Positions 43,412 to 52,665 of a stretch of 64,000 nucleotides of DNA are shown here, piece by piece (positions within the stretch are counted from its first letter, which is position 1; the number at the start of each line of letters is the position of its first letter). The translations under genes were made by a program, and so were the position numbers. This stretch comes from Parapedobacter soli (lineage in GTDB: Bacteria; Bacteroidota; Bacteroidia; Sphingobacteriales; Sphingobacteriaceae). Where the stretch lies: contig NZ_JAMXAY010000003.1 of assembly GCF_025460835.1 (NCBI RefSeq), positions 62,001 to 126,000 on the forward strand, written 5' to 3'. Under the pieces are notes generated by a model. That model did not search any database and had not been told where the DNA came from. It saw only the letters and a list, made by a program, of their open reading frames with translations.

Positions 43412-46400
43412 ACAAAATCGTACAAGGGATTGTATCCTTCTCACTGAAGAACACATTCATCGTTTTCTTTTTCACGGCCGTGCTATTCGGTGTGGGCGTG
43501 TATTGTCTGGTACAAACCCCCATCGAGGCGTACCCCGATGTGACCAACACCCGGGCCCGGATCATCACCCAGTGGCCCGGCCGAAGCGCCGAAGAGGTCG
43601 AGAAGTTTGTCACCCTGCCCATTACAAAGGAGGTGAATACGATTCCGCGTAAAACGGAAGTCCGCTCCATATCCTTATTCGGCCTTTCGGTAGTAACCGT
43701 ACTCTTTGAAGATGGCGTGGATGATTTTTTTGCCCAGCAGTATGCATCCAACCGGTTACAAGGGATCGACTTGCCCAGCGGCGTATCGGCCGATATTGAG
43801 CCGCCCTCCGGTGCGACAGGCGAGATTTTTAGGTATGTGGTGAAGAGCGATCTGCCGATCCGCGAAATAACGGCAATCCACGATTGGGTTATTGAACGCG
43901 AACTGGTAGCCGTTCCGGGGGTAGCGGACGTGGTGAGCTTCGGCGGAGAGGAAAAAACCTATGAAATCAAAATCAACCCGACCGAGCTGGTCAACTACGA
44001 CCTATCGCCACTGGATGTCTATGAAGCGGTAAGTAAAAGTAATATCAATGTGGGCGGCGACGTGATCCAGCGGGGCGACCAGGCCTACGTGGTACGGGGT
44101 GTGGGGCTGCTTGATAAAATCGAAGACATCGAAAACATCCTTATCACCGTCAAAGGCAGTACGCCGATACTTGTTAAACACGTGGCACACGTGGAAATAT
44201 CGGCTAAACCGCGGCTGGGGCAGGTCGGCTTACAAGACAACGACGACCTCGTACAGGGTATCGTCATCATGCTCCGGGGTGAAAACCCCGGTGCGGTTAT
44301 CACACGCCTGAAAGCCAAAATCGATGAATTGAACGACCGGATCTTACCGGCAAATGTTGAGATCGAACCTTTTATCGACCGCACGGAATTGGTAGATGCG
44401 ACGGTAAACACAGTTACCAGAAACCTGACTGAGGGCATCGTATTGGTATCGGCCATCGTGTTTATTTTCCTGTTCAACTGGCGTACCACCGTAATTGTAG
44501 CGTCGGTCATCCCGTTATCGTTCCTGTTCGCCATCATCATGCTACGCATCCAGGGGTTGCCGGCCAATCTGATTTCGATGGGTGCGTTGGATTTCGGCCT
44601 GCTTCTGGAAGGCACGCTGGTGATTGTAGAAAGTGTCTTTGTGGGGATGCGTAACCGCGCGAAACGCATGGGGATGGAACGATTCAACAACACTATCAAA
44701 CTGGGCATCATTAAAAAGAGTATATCCAGTGTGGCTACGTATGTATTCTTTGCTCAGCTCATCCTGATCGTAGCCTTGCTACCCATATTTTCCTTTCAGA
44801 AGGTGGAGGGGAAAATGTTTGCGCCGCTCGCATTTACGTTGGGATACGCACTACTGGGTTCGCTCCTACTCAGCCTGACCTACGTGCCGGCCATGTGCAA
44901 GGCGCTCCTCCGGAAAAACATCCGGGAGCGGGAGAATAAAGTTTCCAGGGGATTCCATCTCGCTGCCACATGGCTGCTTTCATGGGGCCAGCGTAGACGT
45001 AAACTCGCGCTGGGCGGCTTTGCCGTATTGCTCGTCGTCTGTGTGGCACGCTTCGTTTTCTATGGGTCGGAATTTATCCCTAACCTCAACGAAGGGGCCA
45101 TCTATGTACGGGCTACCTTACCCAACAGCATCAACCTCGATGAATCGGTGGAGCTGGCCCAGGCCATGCGCCAGCAATTGCGCTCCTTCGAAGAGGTCGA
45201 GTTCGTGATGAGCCAGGCCGGGCGGCCCAACGACGGGACCGACCCCACGGGGTTTTTCAATATCGAATTCCACATCCAGCTCCACCCCGAATCCGATTGG
45301 ACACGGCGGATAACCAAGGACCAGTTACTTGGCGAAATGCGGGAAAAACTGGAAACATATCCCGGCATCAATTTCGGCTTCAGCCAACCCATCCAAGACA
45401 ATGTGGAAGAATATGTCGCAGGGGTAAAAAGCGCCTTGGTCGTGAAGATCTTCGGTGACGACCTTTACCAATTGGAAGACCACGCCGGGCAAGTGGAACG
45501 TGTACTCGCCACGGTACCGGGTATTACCGACCTGACCGTCTACAAGAATATCGGCCTTCCGGAACTGCGCATCCAGCTACATGACCATAAAATGGCGCGC
45601 TACGCGGTAAACACGGCCGACGTGCAGGCCGTGGTAACTATGGCTATCGGCGGCCAGGCTGCCACCCAGTTTTATGAAGACGAACGTATTTTCGACGTAC
45701 GTCTGCGGTTTCAGGAAACATACCGCGATGACGACGTCAAAATTGGAAATATCCTCATCCCTACTATGGATGGCAAATCCGTTCCGTTGCGGGAAATAGC
45801 AACCATCGGATTCCATACCGGCCCGGCGTTCATCTACCGTGAGGGGAGTAGCCGTTACATCGGCGTGGGCTTCAGCATCGAAGGCCGTGACCTCGGCAGC
45901 ACCATTGCCGAGGCGCAGCGACGGGTATCCGAAACCGTCAATATCCCACGCGCGAACAGAATCGTTTGGGCCGGCGAATTCGAAAGCAAGGAACGGGCGA
46001 CCCGCCAACTCGCCTTGGTGGTACCCGTGGTACTCCTGTTGATCCTCTTCTTACTGTATTTCAATTTCGGAAACTACAAGGACACGCTCGTGGCGGTGGG
46101 TGCTATCCCTTTTGCCTTTATCGGTGGATTTATATCGCTATGGGCTACGGGAACGGTCTTTGGCATATCGGCTGGGATTGGCTTTATTATCCTTTTCGGG
46201 GTGAATACCATCAGCGCCATCATCCTGGTGGCAGTGATGCGTTCCAACCTGCTGCAGAAAAAGATGCCGTTGCGGCAAGCCATACAGCTGGGGGTCGAAA
46301 GCCGCATCCGGCCCGTTGTCATGATTGCGTTGATGGGGTCGATGGGCCTGCTTCCCGCGGCGCTCTCAACCGGTATGGGATCTGAAATCCAGAAACCGCT

Positions 46401-46506
46401 TGCCATCATGATCGTGGGCGGATTGCCCATCTGTATGTTGCTATCGTTCACGGTTTTGCCACAGCTCTTCTATTTGGCATATCGGCGGAGCCATGCACCG
46501 GAATAA
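43408..46506 (+). CDS. Heavy-metal efflux RND pump (CusA/CzcA family)
   Basis: A 1032-residue inner-membrane proton antiporter. First helix SLKNTFIVFFFTAVLFGVGVYCL, then two large periplasmic loops and twelve membrane segments. The family motif in helix 4 is ALDFGLLLEGTLVIVES: Asp395 and Glu408 match the proton-relay Asp and the conserved Glu of CzcA, but the middle Asp is Glu401 here. The HME-type start YPDVTNTRARIITQWPGRSAEEVEKFVTLPI confirms metal efflux over drug efflux. The metal cannot be named. Ends 9 bases from the convergent MCE gene with no terminator between. Confidence 0.95.
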   Translation: MNKIVQGIVSFSLKNTFIVFFFTAVLFGVGVYCLVQTPIEAYPDVTNTRARIITQWPGRSAEEVEKFVTLPITKEVNTIPRKTEVRSISLFGLSVVTVLFEDGVDDFFAQQYASNRLQGIDLPSGVSADIEPPSGATGEIFRYVVKSDLPIREITAIHDWVIERELVAVPGVADVVSFGGEEKTYEIKINPTELVNYDLSPLDVYEAVSKSNINVGGDVIQRGDQAYVVRGVGLLDKIEDIENILITVKGSTPILVKHVAHVEISAKPRLGQVGLQDNDDLVQGIVIMLRGENPGAVITRLKAKIDELNDRILPANVEIEPFIDRTELVDATVNTVTRNLTEGIVLVSAIVFIFLFNWRTTVIVASVIPLSFLFAIIMLRIQGLPANLISMGALDFGLLLEGTLVIVESVFVGMRNRAKRMGMERFNNTIKLGIIKKSISSVATYVFFAQLILIVALLPIFSFQKVEGKMFAPLAFTLGYALLGSLLLSLTYVPAMCKALLRKNIRERENKVSRGFHLAATWLLSWGQRRRKLALGGFAVLLVVCVARFVFYGSEFIPNLNEGAIYVRATLPNSINLDESVELAQAMRQQLRSFEEVEFVMSQAGRPNDGTDPTGFFNIEFHIQLHPESDWTRRITKDQLLGEMREKLETYPGINFGFSQPIQDNVEEYVAGVKSALVVKIFGDDLYQLEDHAGQVERVLATVPGITDLTVYKNIGLPELRIQLHDHKMARYAVNTADVQAVVTMAIGGQAATQFYEDERIFDVRLRFQETYRDDDVKIGNILIPTMDGKSVPLREIATIGFHTGPAFIYREGSSRYIGVGFSIEGRDLGSTIAEAQRRVSETVNIPRANRIVWAGEFESKERATRQLALVVPVVLLLILFLLYFNFGNYKDTLVAVGAIPFAFIGGFISLWATGTVFGISAGIGFIILFGVNTISAIILVAVMRSNLLQKKMPLRQAIQLGVESRIRPVVMIALMGSMGLLPAALSTGMGSEIQKPLAIMIVGGLPICMLLSFTVLPQLFYLAYRRSHAPE

Positions 46507-46515
46507 GCGAGCGCA

Positions 46516-47511
46516 TCACGGATTGGTGTTATTAATTGAATCGCGCTCAGCCTTTCGGGCTTGTTTGCGGAAAAACCCACGGAACAGGAAGTTATGCTGT
46601 AGCGCTTCCATGTTCTGGTCGAGCTTCTCGGTACTTGTTTCGAGGTTTATCAATGTCTGCCTGATGTTTTCAGCGGCTTCCGGGTCGTTGAGGAGGACAC
46701 CGATGGCGTTATCCTTGTCATCCAGCTTGCCGGCAGTTTGGTTGAGGTTACTCACCAGTGCCGACGCTGTTTGGGTGATACCCTGCAGCTCAGCCACAGC
46801 ACCGCGGAGGTTCGCGTAGACCACGGTATCCGTCAGCAGGTCGTTGATCAGTGTACCTTCGGCATTCAGCTTGGTGGTCAACTGGTTGAGTGCTGCCGAT
46901 GCCTGAGCCGTGTTGGCGGCCGTTTGGTTCAGGTTGCTGATCATCTGCTTGACCTGGAGAGCCATCAACGAGTCGGTCAACACCGCTCCCATTGTGCCTT
47001 CGCCACGCGCGATACGTCCGCTGATTTCGCCGAAGTTACGCGTAATCTCCACGAGGTTCTCATTATTGACCTGCAACGTGGCCATCATGGCATCCAGGCC
47101 GCCGGCTTCCGCTGCCTGTAGCACATCACCGTCCTCGATGGCCGGCACATCACTGCTCCCCCCCTTGATGACAATCAGCTTGTTGCCGATGAAACTTTCC
47201 GATCCGATTTCGGCCACGGCATCTTTGCGGATGTACTCGCGCGACGACGCCTCGATAACCATCGCTATTTCCACATCCTGCAGGTTCTTAAAACGGATGC
47301 TTTTGATCGTTCCGATTTTGACACCCGAAAACCATACGTTGTTGCCCGGTTTCAGTCCGCTGACATCATCAAAAACAGTGGTTACCGTAACGGTCTTTGA
47401 AAAACGGTTTTGCTGTCCGCCGAGCACCAGGATGCCGGCCACCAGGATGATAATCCCGATCAGCACAAACAACCCAACAATCACCGAACGTCTATTTTCA
47501 CTCGCACTCAT
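46516..47511 (-). CDS. MlaD-like MCE-domain protein
   Basis: A 331-residue protein anchored by one N-terminal membrane segment (VIVGLFVLIGIIILVAGILVL) with an MCE domain at about 36-115 (VTTVFDDVSGLKPGNNVWFSGVKIGTIKSI). A long helical tail full of Asn/Gln/Thr heptads (QMISNLNQTAANTAQASAALNQLTTKLN) follows. MCE proteins form hexameric rings that carry phospholipids between membranes. Third gene of an Mla-type ABC operon. The tail ends Arg/Lys-rich then NNTNP. Confidence 0.94.
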   Translation of the reverse strand: MSASENRRSVIVGLFVLIGIIILVAGILVLGGQQNRFSKTVTVTTVFDDVSGLKPGNNVWFSGVKIGTIKSIRFKNLQDVEIAMVIEASSREYIRKDAVAEIGSESFIGNKLIVIKGGSSDVPAIEDGDVLQAAEAGGLDAMMATLQVNNENLVEITRNFGEISGRIARGEGTMGAVLTDSLMALQVKQMISNLNQTAANTAQASAALNQLTTKLNAEGTLINDLLTDTVVYANLRGAVAELQGITQTASALVSNLNQTAGKLDDKDNAIGVLLNDPEAAENIRQTLINLETSTEKLDQNMEALQHNFLFRGFFRKQARKAERDSINNTNP

Positions 47512-47513
47512 AG

Positions 47514-48287
47514 TTAATTGATAAAATTGTAGTCATGAAACGGCTTTACGCGGCCGTCGTCTGTATCAAAAATCTGATCGAAACTTCCCTCACGTTCAAA
47601 CCGGCCATCCAGCAGCATCACGATACGGTCGCCCACGCTTTTGGCACAAGCGAGGTCGTGCGTGATGATGATCGACGACGTCTTGTACTTTTCCTGCACC
47701 TCATTGATCAGTCCGTTGATCTCGATACAGGTGATGGGGTCGAGGCCGGCGGTCGGCTCGTCATACAGCATGATCTCGGGCCTCAGGATCAGCGTGCGGG
47801 CAATCCCGATACGCTTACGCTGTCCGCCCGACAGCTCTGAAGGCATCTGGTTCAGCGTATGCAATAACCCTACCCCATCTAATACGTCTTCCACTTCATA
47901 GTTAATTTCCTTTCGCGAAAGGTGGCGTTTGTTCCTCACGAGCGGGAACTCCAGGTTCTCACGTACGGTCATACTATCATACAATGCACTATTCTGGAAG
48001 GAAAAGCCGATTTTCAGCCGCAGCTCCTGCAACGCTTTCTCATCGAGCTCATCCACATGCTCGCCCAGCACCTCAATGGTGCCCGCGTCGGGCTTCAACA
48101 GCCCCGATATCAGCTTGATAAGCACCGACTTACCAGTGCCTGAGCGCCCCAATACCACAAGGTTCTCACCATCGAACAGATCCAGGTCGACTCCGTGCAG
48201 CACATGCAGGTCGCCGAATGATTTGCTCACGTTACGCACGGTGATCACCCGCTTGTCGTAGTTGATATGTCCTCCTGTTTTTAACAT
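47514..48287 (-). CDS. MlaF-like ABC ATPase
   Basis: A 257-residue ABC ATPase of the Mla/MKL type. Walker A VLGRSGTGKSVLIKL, Q-loop SFQNSALYDSMTVREN, signature LSGGQRKRIGIARTL, Walker B IMLYDEPTAGLDP, switch His in SIIITHDLACAKSVGD. The GRSGTGKSV and SFQNSALYDSM wording is specific to the MCE-linked ATPases. It powers lipid transport with the permease upstream (stop and start share a base, TAATG) and the MCE protein downstream (2-base gap). Confidence 0.95.
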   Translation of the reverse strand: MLKTGGHINYDKRVITVRNVSKSFGDLHVLHGVDLDLFDGENLVVLGRSGTGKSVLIKLISGLLKPDAGTIEVLGEHVDELDEKALQELRLKIGFSFQNSALYDSMTVRENLEFPLVRNKRHLSRKEINYEVEDVLDGVGLLHTLNQMPSELSGGQRKRIGIARTLILRPEIMLYDEPTAGLDPITCIEINGLINEVQEKYKTSSIIITHDLACAKSVGDRIVMLLDGRFEREGSFDQIFDTDDGRVKPFHDYNFIN

Positions 48288-49051
48288 TATGCCCGCATTG
48301 CTTGGATAATCTGCACAATGAGTATTTCTTCAATAAACACCAGAAACATCGACATGACCACGGCCCAATTGGCCGCACGACCCACCCCCTCGGTCCCTTT
48401 CGACGAATGGTAGCCTTGGTAACAGCCCACGATTCCGATCGTAAATCCGAATACGACAGCCTTCAGCACCAACGAAAACACGTCGAGGAAGGTCACCGCG
48501 TCGAATACTTGGTCGAAATATACCCGGAAGCTCGTATTTTCGACCTGGTTGACGCTGAGGAATGCCCCCAGCAGGCCTACCGCCGCCGTATAAAAAGACA
48601 GTATGGGTATACCGATGGTGGTAGCCAATACCCTGCTCACCACTAGGAATTTGAATGGGTTGGTGCCCGATACCTCCATAGCATCGATCTGCTCGGTCAC
48701 TTTCATCGAACCCAGCTCAGCACCAATCTGCGAACCAACCTTGCCGGATGCAATCAATGCAGTGACCAGCGGGGCCAGCGCCCGGATGATGGCGATGGAT
48801 ATCAATGCCGGCAACCAGGATGTAGCACCGAATTCGGCAAGAGACGGGCGCGACTGGTTAGTGAATACCACCCCCGTGATAAAGCCGGTAAGCGAAATCA
48901 ACGGTAGGGATTTCCACCCTATTTCATAACATTGCCTGATGATTTCCTTAAATTCGTACGGCGGGCGAAATACCTCTCGAAAGAACCGCATCACAAACCG
49001 GTGGATATTGGCCAGTTCGACGAGGGTGCGCTGTATCTTCTTTTTTACCAT
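48287..49051 (-). CDS. MlaE-like ABC permease
   Basis: A 254-residue inner-membrane permease of the MlaE/YrbE family: PPYEFKEIIRQCYEIGWKSLPLISLTGFITGVVFTNQSRPSLAEFG, then the ELGSMKVTEQIDAMEVSGTNPFKFLVVSRVLA block that marks the family, and a terminal VVMSMFLVFIEEILIVQIIQA helix. First gene of the Mla-like operon; MlaA, MlaB and MlaC equivalents are not in the window. A TAAGTTTG box lies 16 bases before the ATG. Confidence 0.95.
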   Translation of the reverse strand: MVKKKIQRTLVELANIHRFVMRFFREVFRPPYEFKEIIRQCYEIGWKSLPLISLTGFITGVVFTNQSRPSLAEFGATSWLPALISIAIIRALAPLVTALIASGKVGSQIGAELGSMKVTEQIDAMEVSGTNPFKFLVVSRVLATTIGIPILSFYTAAVGLLGAFLSVNQVENTSFRVYFDQVFDAVTFLDVFSLVLKAVVFGFTIGIVGCYQGYHSSKGTEGVGRAANWAVVMSMFLVFIEEILIVQIIQAMRA

Positions 49052-49067
49052 CCGGATATTTTGGCTG

Positions 49068-49075
49068 CAAACTTA
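49068..49075 (-). promoter_or_regulatory. -7 box of the Mla-like operon
   Basis: TAAGTTTG on the minus strand, 16 bases before the ATG at 49051. No spaced TTG. Confidence 0.5.
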
Positions 49076-49244
49076 GCTAAAATGCTGTTAATTTCCCTAT
49101 GTAAACGCAGATTTAGCCAAATTGTTCTGCAACTTTAACAACGCAATCCAACCATCTTCCGGAGGCCCGATTAAACCATCGGGGTACAGGCGCAGTCATA
49201 CCTACACAACGAACAAGAGTGTTTCACCTTTAAAATAGCAGGTC

Positions 49245-50576
49245 ATGAAAACGATTAAAAAAACCGGACTAACGCTACTAACCGCAATTGCTTTCTTAGT
49301 AATTGCCGCAACAAGCACCGTGAAAGCCCAGCCCGGCATGAGTGTTTCGTTCCAATTATTTTACGACGAACTGGCACCTTACGGTGAGTGGATAAACGAC
49401 CCGGAATACGGATATATCTGGCTTCCGGATGCGGAGCCAGGCTTCCAGCCCTATGCTACCAACGGCTATTGGGTGATGACCAGCTATGGAAACACTTGGG
49501 TATCCAACTATTCCTGGGGATGGGCGCCCTTCCATTACGGCCGCTGGGCGTATACCGATTATTACGGTTGGGCTTGGGTGCCCGGTTACGAATGGGGGCC
49601 TGCATGGGTAGGCTGGCGCAGTGGCGGCGGTTACTACGGCTGGGCACCGCTCGGCCCCCGCATGAGCATTAATGTCCATATCGGCATCCCGCACCATCAC
49701 TGGGTATTCGTACCTCAGCGCTACATTGCCAGCCCGCGGTTGTACAGCTACTATGCGCCCTACCGCAACCGGGTGCGGATATACAACAACACTACCATCA
49801 TCAACAACACGTATGTTTACAATAACCGTACGTATGTAAGCGGCCCTCGCCGGAGCGAAATCGAACGCGCAACCGGCAACCGGGTGGCGGTCCGGGAGAT
49901 CAACCGGGCTTCACGCCCCGGTCGGGCAGCTGTAGATAGCCGCTCTGTCAGCCTTTACCGCCCGGATGTAGACCGCAATAGCCAGTCGTCTGCACGGCCC
50001 GCACGCGTTGCAGATGCCTCGACGGTGCGCGCAGCCAACCGTGCAACAAGTGGACGTACAGCCACGGCTCAGACTACAGGAAACAGGGGTACTGCCACGG
50101 TTACACGCAGCGCCACTTCGAACAACGCCGATAACCGCAATATACGGTCGGCAAGCAGCCGCAACACAACGGCGACCCGATCAAACAGCAACCGCGAAGC
50201 TGTACGTAACAATGGCAGTAGCCGGGGGGGCGGCACAGTAACCGTACCGGCAACCCGTACAAAGGCCACTACGCAGACCACGAATTCGGCGCGTAACGCA
50301 AGTAGCACCACCAACCGTGCTGCTACACCTACGGCAAGAACGCGGTCGACATCCAGCACGCAACGGGCAACGCGCCCCACGGTGAACCAAAGCAACCGGG
50401 CACCTAGGCAGGCGCAACAGACCACGCCGACACGGACCCGCAGCACTACGGTGAAGAGCCAAACCTCGTCATCGCGTCCGAAAGTATCAACAAGCAGCCG
50501 CTCGCAAAATAGCCGTAGCAGTGCGACGCGCAGTAATACTACCGAGCGGAAGGGCTCATCAGGCAGAGGCCGCTAA
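49245..50576 (+). CDS. DUF6600-like exported protein with long basic Ser/Thr/Asn/Arg tail
   Basis: A 443-residue exported protein: signal peptide (about 1-29), then an aromatic domain at about 35-150 built on repeats such as YGEWINDPEYGYIWLP, GRWAYTDYYGWAWVPGYEWG and GGYYGWAPLGP. This W/Y/P/G pattern matches the DUF6600-type family of Bacteroidota and Proteobacteria (function unknown). From about 190 to the end it is a low-complexity tail of Arg, Ser, Thr, Asn and Ala, strongly basic and ending KGSSGRGR. The gene at 5.1 kb has the same overall design. An inverted repeat CCCGAT-N6-ATCGGG (49166-49183) lies in its 5' gap. Confidence 0.82.
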   Translation: MKTIKKTGLTLLTAIAFLVIAATSTVKAQPGMSVSFQLFYDELAPYGEWINDPEYGYIWLPDAEPGFQPYATNGYWVMTSYGNTWVSNYSWGWAPFHYGRWAYTDYYGWAWVPGYEWGPAWVGWRSGGGYYGWAPLGPRMSINVHIGIPHHHWVFVPQRYIASPRLYSYYAPYRNRVRIYNNTTIINNTYVYNNRTYVSGPRRSEIERATGNRVAVREINRASRPGRAAVDSRSVSLYRPDVDRNSQSSARPARVADASTVRAANRATSGRTATAQTTGNRGTATVTRSATSNNADNRNIRSASSRNTTATRSNSNREAVRNNGSSRGGGTVTVPATRTKATTQTTNSARNASSTTNRAATPTARTRSTSSTQRATRPTVNQSNRAPRQAQQTTPTRTRSTTVKSQTSSSRPKVSTSSRSQNSRSSATRSNTTERKGSSGRGR

Positions 50577-50614
50577 TAAGCCCCCGCCTGAATACCATCA
50601 TTGAAGCATAACAA

Positions 50615-50653
50615 TAACCCGTCCCCCGATCTGGCGAGACGGGTTATTTTTTT
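50615..50653 (+). terminator. Intrinsic terminator after the DUF6600-like gene
   Basis: TAACCCGTC (50615-50623) and GACGGGTTA (50638-50646) form a 9-bp stem with a 14-base loop, followed by seven T. Confidence 0.92.
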
Positions 50654-50666
50654 CCGCATAAATCCC

Positions 50667-50674
50667 TACCTTTG
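50667..50674 (+). promoter_or_regulatory. -7 box of the SGNH hydrolase operon
   Basis: TACCTTTG, 25 bases before the ATG at 50700. It lies right behind the preceding terminator; no spaced TTG. Confidence 0.5.
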
Positions 50675-50699
50675 GAACTGTCAAAACCAAATAACGACC

Positions 50700-51455
50700 A
50701 TGGATAACAGCAGAAGAAAATTTTTAGGAACCTCGCTAACCGGCGCAGCGATGGCTATCAGCTTGCCCGAAATCGTAAAGGCAGCCATCGCACCGACCGC
50801 CGCCGCACCGAAAATCCGGATTACGGACAATGATGTCATCCTGTTTCAGGGCGACTCGATTACGGATGCCGGCAGGGACAAAGAAAACACATCGCCCAAC
50901 AACAGCCGCGCCCTGGGAGCAGGCTACGCCATGCTGGCCGCCGCCAAACTGCTGCATACACATGGACCGAAACAGCTCTCCATTTACAACAAGGGCATCA
51001 GCGGCAACAAGGTACACCAACTCGACGCACGCTGGGATGCCGATTGTATTGCGATAAAACCAGATATCCTCAGCATACTGATCGGGGTTAACGACTACTG
51101 GCACACGCTTTCGGGCAACTACGATGGCACCATCCAAGTGTATCGCGACGATTACCGGAAACTGCTCGACCGCACGATAAAAGCACTCCCCAACGTGAAA
51201 CTGATTATCGGCGAGCCCTTCGCAGTGAACAACGTGAAAGCTGTCACCGATGCATGGTTTCCAGCATTCGACGAATACCGTGCGGCGGCACGCGAGATAG
51301 CCAATGAATACGGTGCGGCATTCATCCCCTACCAGCGGGTATTTGATGAAGCCGCGAAAAAAGCACCTTCCTCTTATTGGACCGGCGATGGCGTGCACAC
51401 AACGCTGGCTGGGGCGCAGTTGATGGCCGAGGCTTGGCTGCAAACGGTTAGGTAA
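50700..51455 (+). CDS. Exported SGNH/GDSL hydrolase with a twin-arginine-like signal
   Basis: A 251-residue secreted esterase/lipase-type enzyme. The N terminus NSRRKFLGTSLTGAAMA looks like a Tat signal. Block I FQGDSITDAG has the nucleophile serine, block II is GISGNKV, block III GVNDYW (Asn), and block V DGVHTT carries the Asp and His. Such enzymes often deacetylate carbohydrate or cleave esters; substrate unknown. The ATG at 50700 gives the twin-arginine signal; the longer open frame runs through the terminator and promoter and is rejected. Confidence 0.93.
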   Translation: MDNSRRKFLGTSLTGAAMAISLPEIVKAAIAPTAAAPKIRITDNDVILFQGDSITDAGRDKENTSPNNSRALGAGYAMLAAAKLLHTHGPKQLSIYNKGISGNKVHQLDARWDADCIAIKPDILSILIGVNDYWHTLSGNYDGTIQVYRDDYRKLLDRTIKALPNVKLIIGEPFAVNNVKAVTDAWFPAFDEYRAAAREIANEYGAAFIPYQRVFDEAAKKAPSSYWTGDGVHTTLAGAQLMAEAWLQTVR

Positions 51456-51478
51456 TGGGTAATTGATAGTGGACCGAA

Positions 51479-52642
51479 ATGATTAACTCCATTCTGGATA
51501 ACGACTTTTACAAATTCACCATGCAGCATGCGGTGATCAAGCTTTTCCCAAAGGCACGGGCGAAGTATCGGTTCATCAACCGTGGCGAGCATATGTTTCC
51601 ACCGGGCTTCGCTTCAGCCTTGCAGGAGGCCATCGCGGAGTTGGCCAAGCTGCAACTGACCAACCGGGAGAAAGACTTCTTTGCAACCACCTGCCCGTAC
51701 ATCGACCCAACGTATTTCGACTTCTTGCAGGGGTACCGGTATGACCCCACGGAGGTGCGTATCGAGCAAAATGGGGGCGAATTGCATATTGCCATTGAAG
51801 GCTATTGGTACCGGACCATCCTCTGGGAGGTGCCCATCATGTCGTTGATTTGCGAACTGTATTATGAACTGACCAGCCAAGTGCGGCAGGGCGATGATGA
51901 GGTGGCGGAAAAGGCGCGGCAGAAAATAATGCGATACAAGCAGCTGGGCATCACAATCGCTGAGTTCGGCACGCGGCGGCGCCATTCCTATACGGCGCAC
52001 CGGTTGGTCGTACAGGCGCTCCAGGCAGCCGGCGAAGGTACATTCATCGGCACGAGCAATGTCCACATGGCGATGCTCAACCAAACGAAACCCATCGGTA
52101 CGCATGCCCACGAATGGTTTATGTTCCACGCTGCGAAATATGGCTTCAAAATGGCCAACCTCTTGGGGCTGGAACATTGGTCTGACGTTTACCGTGGCGA
52201 CTTGGGCATCGCCCTGTCAGACACGTACACCACGGACGTGTTTTTCACGCAATTCGACAAAAAATTAACAAAGCTATTCGACGGCGTGCGGCACGACAGC
52301 GGCGACCCGTTGGAGTTCGCCGACAAGGCCATTGCCCATTATCAGCAAAACGGCATCGACCCCCGCTCGAAGACCATCATTTTCTCGGATGGGCTGGACG
52401 TGGAAAAGGTGACGCGAATCGCCGAATATTGCCGCGGCCGGATCGGCATCTCCTTCGGTATCGGAACCAATTTCACCAATGACGTAGGCTTGCCGCCTAT
52501 GAATATTGTGATTAAGATGGTTGAAGCGTACCCCGAAGAGGCCCACTGGACACCGGTCATCAAACTTTCTGATAAGCCGGGCAAGCATACAGGCGACGAA
52601 AACATGATTGCCCTGGCCAAGCAGATCCTTGAAATCCCTTAA
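51479..52642 (+). CDS. pncB: Nicotinate phosphoribosyltransferase
   Basis: A 387-residue cytosolic enzyme that makes nicotinate mononucleotide in NAD salvage. Start INSILDNDFYKFTMQHAVIKLFP is the family N terminus. EFGTRRRHSYTAHRLV (phosphoribosyl region), FIGTSNVHMA and THAHEWFMFHAAKYGF (with the histidine that is phosphorylated in relatives), VRHDSGDPLEFADKAI and ISFGIGTNFTNDVG follow. Length and order fit bacterial PncB. It lies 23 bases after the SGNH hydrolase gene and 23 bases before the methyltransferase gene. Confidence 0.97.
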   Translation: MINSILDNDFYKFTMQHAVIKLFPKARAKYRFINRGEHMFPPGFASALQEAIAELAKLQLTNREKDFFATTCPYIDPTYFDFLQGYRYDPTEVRIEQNGGELHIAIEGYWYRTILWEVPIMSLICELYYELTSQVRQGDDEVAEKARQKIMRYKQLGITIAEFGTRRRHSYTAHRLVVQALQAAGEGTFIGTSNVHMAMLNQTKPIGTHAHEWFMFHAAKYGFKMANLLGLEHWSDVYRGDLGIALSDTYTTDVFFTQFDKKLTKLFDGVRHDSGDPLEFADKAIAHYQQNGIDPRSKTIIFSDGLDVEKVTRIAEYCRGRIGISFGIGTNFTNDVGLPPMNIVIKMVEAYPEEAHWTPVIKLSDKPGKHTGDENMIALAKQILEIP

Positions 52643-52665
52643 CCACAATATTTCCCGGATTACGT

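Noticed and set aside
46507-46515. Terminator between the RND pump and the convergent MCE gene
   Set aside because: Only 9 bases separate the stops and no hairpin with T-run is visible there or just inside either gene.
50736-51443. 235-residue minus-strand frame opposite the SGNH hydrolase
   Set aside because: The plus strand has all SGNH blocks; the minus frame shows no domain.
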